7,259 bases of DNA, from NCBI GenBank assembly GCA_007122185.1, contig SKUI01000096.1:1-7259 (forward strand). The letters are read 5' to 3'. Under the pieces are notes generated by a model. That model was not told where the DNA came from. It saw only the letters and a list, made by a program, of their open reading frames with translations, and made no database searches. Below are positions 1 to 7,259 of the stretch, in pieces. Numbering within the stretch: the stretch's first letter is position 1; every line of letters starts with the position of its first letter. Position numbers and translations under genes: made by a program. Origin of the DNA: Rhodothermia bacterium. Lineage in GTDB: Bacteria; Bacteroidota; Rhodothermia; Balneolales; Natronogracilivirgulaceae.

Positions 1-1145
1 AAGGCGGACGCCATCCCGTCGTGGAGCGGTTCCTGCCGCAGGGAGAGCCGTTCATCCCCAACGATGTCACCCTGGACAGCGAAACGGACCAGATCCTGGT
101 GATTACGGGTCCGAATATGGCCGGCAAGAGCATCATCCTGCGGCAGACCGGACTCATCGTGCTGCTGGCGCAGGTCGGCTCGTTTGTGCCGGCGAAGGAG
201 GCAAAGATCGGTGTGGTTGACAAGATTTTCACCCGCGTGGGGGCGTCGGACAATCTGGCGGCCGGCGAAAGCACGTTCCTGGTGGAGATGAATGAGGCGG
301 CCAACATCCTGAACAATGCCAGTCCGCGTTCGCTGATCCTTTTGGATGAGATCGGCCGCGGGACCAGCACGTTCGACGGTCTGAGCATCGCCTGGTCGCT
401 TGCCGAGTATCTGCACAACCAGCCATCGGTGGCGGCCAAAACCCTCTTCGCCACGCACTACCACGAGCTGAACGAGCTGGAGAATCTCTACGAGCGCATC
501 GTCAACTACAACATCCTGGTCAAGGAGCACAAGGGCCGCATCATATTCCTGCGCAAGCTGGTGCGCGGCGGCGCCGACCACAGCTACGGCATCCAGGTGG
601 CGGCCATGGCGGGGCTTCCCCAGCTGCTCATCCTGCGAGCAAAAGAGATTTTGGGCAACCTGGAGTCGCACAGCCTGGATGTGACGCGATCGTCCGGGAC
701 CCTGGAAAAGGGCCGTGGAAGCGGCGATGGCGGCAAGCTAAGCGGCGCAGGCATGGATGGCGACGTGGCGCGTGGCGACGATGACGGGGCAGACCGGACA
801 GGCGGCGATGATGAGGCAGGCCGCACAAGCGAGGGAGAAGATGCAGGACGCACAGGCAGGGACGACGAGGCGGGCCAGTACGAACAGGCCGGGCAGCCCG
901 GACTGACCGGTACGGATGCCTCCGCGGCGGCACGGAAAAAGGTGGCGGCACGTGAAGCGCTCCGGCAGACCGAGAGGCAGGGGATCATCACCCAGATGTC
1001 GTTGTTCCAGTCCGAGATAGATCCCAACCTGGAGACGGTCCGGAACAAGCTGGAGAGTGTGGACCCGAACCGCATCACGCCCATCGAGGCGCTGATGCTG
1101 ATTACCGAGTTGCGCCGCACGCTGATGCGTCCGGACGACGAGTGA
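1..1145 (+). CDS. mutS: DNA mismatch repair protein MutS, C-terminal part (5' end outside window)
   Basis: MutS recognises mismatches and, through ATP binding, recruits MutL. Only the C-terminal ~380 residues are here; the reading frame is open from position 3 (GGRHPVVE, the usual MutS entry to the ATPase domain), so the gene begins upstream. Visible in order: Walker A GPNMAGKS (nt 108-131), signature segment AAGESTF (about nt 258-278), Walker B LILLDE (nt 333-350) followed by [10 protein letters not shown], the ATHYHEL switch-histidine region (about nt 447-467), and the helix-turn-helix dimer segment beginning [13 protein letters not shown] (about nt 585). After this comes an unusual ~100-residue Gly/Asp-rich acidic linker (about nt 687-989), then QMSLF (nt 993-1007), which fits the beta-clamp binding motif, and a C-terminal helical segment ending [11 protein letters not shown]. 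Core motifs are intact, so it should be functional. The wording is Bacteroidota-like MutS1. It converges with the lyase gene downstream. Confidence 0.97.
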   Translation, partial: GGRHPVVERFLPQGEPFIPNDVTLDSETDQILVITGPNMAGKSIILRQTGLIVLLAQVGSFVPAKEAKIGVVDKIFTRVGASDNLAAGESTFLVEMNEAANILNNASPRSLILLDEIGRGTSTFDGLSIAWSLAEYLHNQPSVAAKTLFATHYHELNELENLYERIVNYNILVKEHKGRIIFLRKLVRGGADHSYGIQVAAMAGLPQLLILRAKEILGNLESHSLDVTRSSGTLEKGRGSGDGGKLSGAGMDGDVARGDDDGADRTGGDDEAGRTSEGEDAGRTGRDDEAGQYEQAGQPGLTGTDASAAARKKVAAREALRQTERQGIITQMSLFQSEIDPNLETVRNKLESVDPNRITPIEALMLITELRRTLMRPDDE

Positions 1146-1161
1146 CGTCGCGGTCCGCCGC

Positions 1162-1257
1162 CCGCATCCACTCGGAACACACATTGGAACGTGGCAAGGG
1201 CCGCATCCACCCGGAACACACATTGGAATGGGGCAAGGCCCGCATCCACCGGGAACA
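1162..1257. repeat. 39-bp direct tandem repeat, about 2.5 copies
   Basis: Units begin with CCGCATCCAC at 1162, 1201 and 1240, an exact 39-bp period. The first two units agree at about 35 of 39 positions by hand count; the third matches about 17 of its first 18 bases and then diverges. Each full unit contains CGGAACACACATTGGAA followed by a GGCAAGG end. The repeat fills most of the 150-bp gap between the convergent mutS and lyase genes. No T-tract typical of an intrinsic terminator follows it on either strand. Its function is unknown; it looks like a local duplication. Confidence 0.9.
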
Positions 1258-1295
1258 TGGGTGTTCAGGATCTACGGGACGGTGAGTTCACCAAA

Positions 1296-2799
<1,504 letters not shown>

Positions 2800-3024
2800 T
2801 GCCGGCTGACGCAAGGCCTTGGAGTAACATACGGCACCCCGGCAAAAATTGAAACATCCATTGCGTTGGTATCGGGATTTTTGTGCGGAGGGTTTGACCG
2901 CCCGTTCAGAGACAGCCGACCAGTCTGTAAGCGCTTTTTCTTGCCTTGTGTGATGGTAAGATGTAACTTGTGGCCGGAAGAATTCCATCTTCTGAAACCA
3001 TTATTTCTCCCGCTGTGCTTCAAT

Positions 3025-3038
3025 CGCATCCACCCGGA
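3025..3038. repeat. Dispersed copy of a word from the 39-bp repeat
   Basis: CGCATCCACCCGGA here is identical to positions 1202-1215 inside the second unit of the 39-bp tandem repeat. A 14-base exact match between two short intergenic gaps is unlikely by chance, and it suggests that the gaps on both sides of the lyase gene share ancestry or a common repeat family. Confidence 0.6.
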
Positions 3039-3093
3039 CAGGTACCCGGACGGTTGAACCACACCGACCCCACGTATTCATCGCATTTATAAA

Positions 3094-3099
3094 AAGGAG
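3094..3099 (+). promoter_or_regulatory. Strong Shine-Dalgarno for the COG2403 gene
   Basis: AAGGAG sits five bases upstream of the ATG at 3105. It decides the start: the in-frame GTG at 3099 overlaps the Shine-Dalgarno itself and is therefore unlikely to be used. The AsmA-like gene has no comparable site and the lyase has only a weak one. Confidence 0.8.
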
Positions 3100-3104
3100 T
3101 GAGC

Positions 3105-4463
3105 ATGAAATCCAGCAGAAAAAATGTCATCATCATCGGCGCAGCCGGCCGCGATTTTCACAATTTCAACATCTGTTACCGCGACAACCAGGACTTCAAG
3201 GTTGTGGCGTTCACGGCCGCGCAGATCCCGGATATCGACGGGCGGCAGTATCCACCCGAACTGGCCGGGCCGCTTTACCCTGACGGCATCCCGATCCGCG
3301 CCCAGTCCGACCTGTCCGCACTCATACGTGACCTGGATGTGGATGTCTGCGCCTTTTCCTACAGTGACATCTCCTATCAGGAGGTGATGAACGTGGCTTC
3401 GGTCGTGAATGCCGCCGGCGCCGATTTTCTGCTCATCGGGCCCCGGCACTCCATGATTGAAAGCAGCAAGCCGGTCATTGCCGTAGGTGCGGTGCGGACC
3501 GGATGCGGCAAGAGCCAGACATCCCGGCGGATCATTGAACTGCTGATGGATATGGGCCTGAAAGTGGTGGCCATCCGTCATCCCATGCCTTACGGCAACC
3601 TCAACGACCAGAAAGTGCAGCGGTTTGCGACTATTGACGACCTGCGCAAACACCATTGCACCATCGAGGAGATGGAGGAGTATGAACCGCATGTGGTGCG
3701 CGGGAACGCAATCTATGCCGGGGTGGATTATGAGGCCATCCTGCGCGAAGCGGAGAAAGAGGCGGACGTGATCATATGGGATGGCGGGAACAACGACTTC
3801 CCGTTCTACAAGCCCGACCTCATGGTCACCGTGGTCGATCCGCACCGGGTTGGGCATGAAATGAGTTATTACCCGGGGGAGACCACCCTCCGGATGGCTG
3901 ACATTGTGGTGATCAACAAAATCGACACCTCCGGCCCGGAACAGCTCCACCAGCTCCGGAAAAACATACTCAAGGTGAATCCGGGCGCGCGGGTGGTGGA
4001 TGCGGCCTCACCGCTGTCGGTGGAGCATTCCGAGCGCATCCGCGGCAAGCGGGTGCTGGTGGTGGAAGACGGTCCCACGCTGACCCACGGACAGATGACC
4101 CTGGGTGCCGGGACGGTCGCCGCACAGAAATTCGGGGCGTCGGAGTTCATCGATCCGCGTCCGTTCGCTATCGGGAAAATCAAGGAGACGTTCCGGACTT
4201 ATCCGGAAATCGGCGCGCTGCTTCCGGCCATGGGATATGGTGAACAGCAGATCAAAGATCTGGAGGCCACCATCCGCGCCGCCGACTGCGACACCGTGGT
4301 TATTGGTACGCCGATCGACCTGACACGGGTAATATCCATCGACCAGCCGGTGGTCAAGGTGGGATATGAACTCCAGGAGATCGGCAAGCCCGACCTGTGC
4401 GAGCTGCTCTGTGAATTCCTGAAAGCCCGCAACCTGATTTCGAAGGATTGCAGCTGCAATTGA
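3105..4463 (+). CDS. COG2403 predicted GTPase, cyclic 2,3-diphosphoglycerate synthetase-like
   Basis: A 452-residue protein of the COG2403 family. Archaeal relatives include cyclic 2,3-diphosphoglycerate synthetase, which cyclises 2,3-bisphosphoglycerate using ATP; what the bacterial members do is unsettled. Seen here: an N-terminal Rossmann-like segment VIIIGAAGRDFHNFN (about residues 8-22), the family block IDGRQYPPELAGPLYPDGIPI (44-64), a P-loop GAVRTGCGKS (128-137), RHPMPYG (158-164), a Walker B-like VIIWDGGNND (222-231), NKID (271-274), which resembles the guanine-specificity motif of GTPases, and VEDGPTLTHG (320-329) in the C-terminal part. No signal peptide or membrane segment, so cytosolic. 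The length fits the family, so the gene appears complete. The last residues (CSCN) and the stop are encoded by the first unit of a 43-bp repeat. It diverges from the lyase gene. The family call is firm; neither substrate nor nucleotide choice can be read from the sequence. Confidence 0.92.
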   Translation: MKSSRKNVIIIGAAGRDFHNFNICYRDNQDFKVVAFTAAQIPDIDGRQYPPELAGPLYPDGIPIRAQSDLSALIRDLDVDVCAFSYSDISYQEVMNVASVVNAAGADFLLIGPRHSMIESSKPVIAVGAVRTGCGKSQTSRRIIELLMDMGLKVVAIRHPMPYGNLNDQKVQRFATIDDLRKHHCTIEEMEEYEPHVVRGNAIYAGVDYEAILREAEKEADVIIWDGGNNDFPFYKPDLMVTVVDPHRVGHEMSYYPGETTLRMADIVVINKIDTSGPEQLHQLRKNILKVNPGARVVDAASPLSVEHSERIRGKRVLVVEDGPTLTHGQMTLGAGTVAAQKFGASEFIDPRPFAIGKIKETFRTYPEIGALLPAMGYGEQQIKDLEATIRAADCDTVVIGTPIDLTRVISIDQPVVKVGYELQEIGKPDLCELLCEFLKARNLISKDCSCN

Positions 4464-4575
4464 GCTGTCCGGGTATCGGAGCCGAGTCGATTGCAGCTGC
4501 GAATGAGCTGTCCGGCGACCGGAGCCGTGTGGATTACGGATGCCATTGAGCTCTCCGGGCACAGGAGTCATGTGG
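4447..4575. repeat. 43-bp direct tandem repeat, three copies, overlapping the COG2403 stop
   Basis: Units begin at 4447, 4490 and 4533, an exact 43-bp period. By hand count units 1 and 2 agree at about 36 of 43 positions and units 2 and 3 at about 32 of 43, so the copies decay with distance from the gene; a trace of a fourth (TTTGCAG) may follow at 4577. The common core is TGAGCTGTCCGG. Unit 1 includes the perfect palindrome TTGCAGCTGCAA (4448-4459) and encodes the last codons and TGA of the COG2403 gene. No T-tract follows, so this is not an obvious terminator. Confidence 0.88.
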
Positions 4576-4576
4576 G

Positions 4577-4603
4577 TTTGCAGAAGTGATTTTCCTATCT
4601 TTG
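4577..4603 (+). promoter_or_regulatory. Candidate Bacteroidota-type promoter for the AsmA-like gene
   Basis: TATCTTTG at 4596-4603 is a perfect match to the Bacteroidota -7 element TAnnTTTG, and TTTG at 4577-4580 could be the -33 element. The 15-base gap between them is shorter than the usual spacing of about 19-21, which weakens the call. The -7 element lies within an inverted repeat CCTATC-TTTG-GATAGG (4594-4609). Transcription from here would leave a leader of about 90 bases before the ATG at 4699. Confidence 0.35.
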
Positions 4604-4698
4604 GATAGGTAAACAGTGAGAACGGATGGCTCTTTGCCGACGGATATGCCCTGCGGTGGAAACGGGCGCATACCTTATGAATCCAAAATTTTAAACTC

Positions 4699-7259
4699 AT
4701 GAAAAAACTGGCTCTGGTACTCGGAATCATTGTATTGATCCTGCTGATCCTTATCGGCGGGCTCTCACTTTACCTGACCGACGAGCGGCTGCGCTCCCAT
4801 GTGCTGCCTGTTGTGCAGGACGCCACCGGTCGTGACGTGCAGATCGAGCGTCTTTCGTACAGTCTTTTCCGGACGTTTCCCCGGTTTGGCCTGATCATTG
4901 AAGGAGTGGATGTTCCCGATCCGCGTGAGGATAAACTGGCCAGCGTGGAGCGGATACTGGTATCGGTGAACCTGTTGCCGCTTGTCAGGGGCGAGGTCAG
5001 TGTTCACCGCCTGCAGATCGATCGTCCGGAGTTTACTTACATCGTGTATCGCGACGGGACCACGAACCTGGATGATTTCTTTCCGGAGGAACCGCCGGAC
5101 GATGAACCCGCGGAGCTGCCGGATCTTGACCTCTCTGAGATTATCATCACCAACGGCATTTTTGGCTACCGGGACTATCAGACCAGGAATGCGGCCCGGC
5201 TGGATGACCTGAACCTGCGCAGTTCGCTCCGTTTTTCCGAGGTGCTTGAGAGCACGCTGGATCTGACATTGGGCAGCATGGACGTGACCCTGGAAGGACA
5301 GCAAATGGTTTCCGGCCTCGGGTTCACCCTGTCCCAGACCTCCGAACTGGATCTCGCCGGTGAGATCCTGAACATCAGGGACGGCCAGCTGAACCTGCTC
5401 GGCCTCGGGCTGACGCTTGAGGGCAGTCTGTCAGACTGGGGCGGGGGCGAGCCGCTGGTGGACCTGCGCGTGGATTCCGAATCCGATGATTTCGGAGCCT
5501 TGCTGGACCTGGTCCCGCCAGAATACGAAGACCTGCTCGGCGATCTTGAAACCGGCGGCGGGCTGGACTTCGTCGTCACCTTGCAGGGGCGCATCAGTGA
5601 AGACGAAGTGCCGTCATTTGAAGCGCGTGCGGTCATCACCGACGGGTTCATCCGCCACAGCGACGTTCCGGAGCGTATTTCGAATATTACCCTGCGCGCC
5701 GAAGCCGTCAATGACCTCATCACCATCCACACCTTTGAAGCCACAGCCGGCGAGACACGGCTATCCGCATCCGGCGAGATCCGCGACCCGCTTGAAGAAA
5801 GGGCGCAGTTCCGTCTCAGCGGCTCGATGAACGCCGATCTGTCCACCGCCGATCGCTACGTTCCGCTGGCCGAATTTGACATCACCGAGCTGGCCGGTCT
5901 GGTAGAAGTGGAAGCGTCGGCAAATGGTCCGCTTCGTACGCCGGAAGATGCCCAATTTGATGTGACAGTGAAGCTGACGGACGGGCGGATTGTCCACACC
6001 GAAGTCGCGCGTCCCGTAGAAGACATTCTCATCGAGCTTCGGGCGACACATCGGGAGGTGCGCATCGATCAGGCCACGGCACGGTCCTCCGACAATTTTG
6101 TTTCTGCAACCGGGCGGGTGACATCGCCGCTGGATATGGATGCGGCCACGTTCCAGTTCTCGGGTGAGGTGGCCCTGGACCTGGCAACCATCAAAGAGTA
6201 TGTCCCCATCGACGAGGATACGCTGGCAATGCGCGGCAACATACGGGTACGCGGCTCGGCCAATGGCCGGGTCAACGAACCCGACCAGGCGGCTTTTGAC
6301 CTGGATGTGGAGCTGGCCGACGGCTACCTGGCCCATCACGAGCTGGGACAGGCGATCGACCGCCTGACCGCAAAGGCCAAAATCACCCATCGCGCAGTAA
6401 CCATCTCAGAGGCCTCGGTCCGATCCGGATCCAACCGGTTTGCCATGAGCGGAAGCGTCCGTAACTACATGGAGGACAATGCAACATTTGATCTGCGCAT
6501 CAACGGATTACTGGCGCTTGGCGAGATGAACGCCTACTATCCGCTGGAAGAGGAGTTCGGGCTGGTCATGGACGGGCGTGTCAATTCCGGTGTGCGCCTT
6601 AGAGGCGGAATCGATGATCTGGAGGCCATACGGCTGGACGGTAATCTGACTGCCGGGAATGTCAACATGTCGTCTCCCGATCTGATGCTGCCGCTGACAG
6701 ATCTCAACGGGGAGCTTGTGTTCCGCGGAGATGATCTGGAGACCCGTGATGTGCGTTTCCTCTTCGGTGAGTCTGACTACCACCTTGCCGGTACGGTCCG
6801 CAACTACAAATCGCTGATGTACGAACCCGGCGAGGCCGATCCCGCCGTTTTCTCCGGCCGCTTCCGTTCCGAATTCTTCAACGCGGATGAATTCATGGAT
6901 TTCGAGGAGCTGCCCGAACCGGAGCCGTTTGACGCCTGGCTTCCCAACATGAGCGGGAGCCTGGATGTCGAGATCGAGCGCATGCAGTTCTTTGCCATGG
7001 AGGCGACCGACATCAGGGGAACCGTCGAAATGACCCCGAACCATATCGCCTCCGATGACGCGCGTCTGGCCATGTACGGCGGTACCATGGACGGCAGCTT
7101 CCGCTGGGATGTGTTTGCCGTGGACCATACCGGGTTCACCTTTGCAGGCAACCTTATGGATATGCGCGTGGAGCAGCTGTTCGAGGATTTTGACCTGGGC
7201 GGACGTTCCCGGCTTGCCGAGCACGTGCAGGCCAATATCAATATGTCAACAGACTTTTA
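4699..7259 (+). CDS. AsmA-like family protein, N-terminal 853 residues (3' end outside window)
   Basis: AsmA-like proteins are anchored in the inner membrane with a long beta-rich periplasmic part, and relatives (AsmA, TamB, YhdP) are linked to lipid transport to, or upkeep of, the outer membrane. The start MKKLALVLGIIVLILLILIG gives a short positive N-terminus and one hydrophobic segment (about residues 4-25), followed by the family-typical passage with DATGRDVQIERL and FPRFGLIIEGV (about 41-70). From residue 254 the protein is built of five similar modules starting near residues 254, 371, 485, 597 and 718, each opening near an aromatic-Val/Tyr-Pro or similar motif and most containing a DGxIxH-like turn. 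The ATG at 4699 is the only plausible start: an in-frame TGA lies at 4678-4680. No Shine-Dalgarno is visible. The frame is open to the window end. The ligand is unknown. Confidence 0.9.
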   Translation, partial: MKKLALVLGIIVLILLILIGGLSLYLTDERLRSHVLPVVQDATGRDVQIERLSYSLFRTFPRFGLIIEGVDVPDPREDKLASVERILVSVNLLPLVRGEVSVHRLQIDRPEFTYIVYRDGTTNLDDFFPEEPPDDEPAELPDLDLSEIIITNGIFGYRDYQTRNAARLDDLNLRSSLRFSEVLESTLDLTLGSMDVTLEGQQMVSGLGFTLSQTSELDLAGEILNIRDGQLNLLGLGLTLEGSLSDWGGGEPLVDLRVDSESDDFGALLDLVPPEYEDLLGDLETGGGLDFVVTLQGRISEDEVPSFEARAVITDGFIRHSDVPERISNITLRAEAVNDLITIHTFEATAGETRLSASGEIRDPLEERAQFRLSGSMNADLSTADRYVPLAEFDITELAGLVEVEASANGPLRTPEDAQFDVTVKLTDGRIVHTEVARPVEDILIELRATHREVRIDQATARSSDNFVSATGRVTSPLDMDAATFQFSGEVALDLATIKEYVPIDEDTLAMRGNIRVRGSANGRVNEPDQAAFDLDVELADGYLAHHELGQAIDRLTAKAKITHRAVTISEASVRSGSNRFAMSGSVRNYMEDNATFDLRINGLLALGEMNAYYPLEEEFGLVMDGRVNSGVRLRGGIDDLEAIRLDGNLTAGNVNMSSPDLMLPLTDLNGELVFRGDDLETRDVRFLFGESDYHLAGTVRNYKSLMYEPGEADPAVFSGRFRSEFFNADEFMDFEELPEPEPFDAWLPNMSGSLDVEIERMQFFAMEATDIRGTVEMTPNHIASDDARLAMYGGTMDGSFRWDVFAVDHTGFTFAGNLMDMRVEQLFEDFDLGGRSRLAEHVQANINMSTDF

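Noticed and set aside
584..1258. 224-codon minus-strand frame opposite the mutS end, with repeated FQCVFRVDA peptides
   Set aside because: The peptide repeat is only the 39-bp DNA repeat read in a frame that its length (13 codons) keeps open; the rest mirrors the mutS linker.
1253..1266. GAACA-TGGG-TGTTC hairpin as a terminator for mutS
   Set aside because: Only five base pairs and no following T-tract on either strand.
3099..3101. GTG start two codons upstream of the COG2403 ATG
   Set aside because: It overlaps the AAGGAG ribosome-binding site, which is properly spaced for the ATG at 3105.
4677..4694. Five-codon mini-frame (MNPKF) just before the AsmA-like gene
   Set aside because: Too short to judge, no ribosome-binding site; likely chance in an AT-rich leader.
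4008..4730. 240-codon minus-strand frame opposite the COG2403 end and the following gap
   Set aside because: Antisense to a conserved gene, crosses the 43-bp repeats, no recognisable motifs.

Overview
The window looks like a chromosomal segment from a high-GC relative of the Bacteroidota, possibly the Rhodothermota/Balneolota branch. The clues are a MutS C-terminal half with Bacteroidota-style wording (a GKSI P-loop followed by LRQT, and a RIVNYN...FLRKLVRGG stretch), a weak or absent Shine-Dalgarno before two of three visible starts, and one perfect match to the Bacteroidota -7 promoter element TAnnTTTG. The lineage is an inference and is not firm. Nothing suggests a phage, plasmid, IS element or CRISPR array.

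Layout: (1) positions 1-1145, + strand, the 3' part of mutS, with an unusually long acidic low-complexity linker before the clamp-binding motif. (2) 1146-1295, a convergent gap mostly filled by a 39-bp tandem repeat. (3) 1296-2681, - strand, a complete PLP-dependent beta-eliminating lyase. It belongs to the tryptophanase/tyrosine phenol-lyase family, and its substrate-pocket residues are those of tyrosine phenol-lyase. (4) 2682-3104, a 423-bp divergent gap holding a 14-bp tandem array and words shared with the 39-bp repeat. (5) 3105-4463, + strand, a complete COG2403 predicted GTPase related to archaeal cyclic 2,3-diphosphoglycerate synthetase. (6) 4464-4698, a gap with a 43-bp tandem repeat that starts inside the preceding gene, then a candidate promoter. 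(7) 4699 to the window end, + strand, a large AsmA-like inner-membrane/periplasmic protein, cut by the window edge.

The genes do not form an obvious single pathway: mismatch repair, aromatic amino acid breakdown, a P-loop enzyme of unknown bacterial role, and an envelope protein. The only pair that could share regulation is the lyase and the COG2403 gene, which diverge from one intergenic region. The most unusual feature is that each of the three intergenic gaps carries degenerate tandem duplications of a different unit length (39, 14 and 43 bp), with two of the gaps sharing sequence words. I do not see a convincing new defence or mobile system here.
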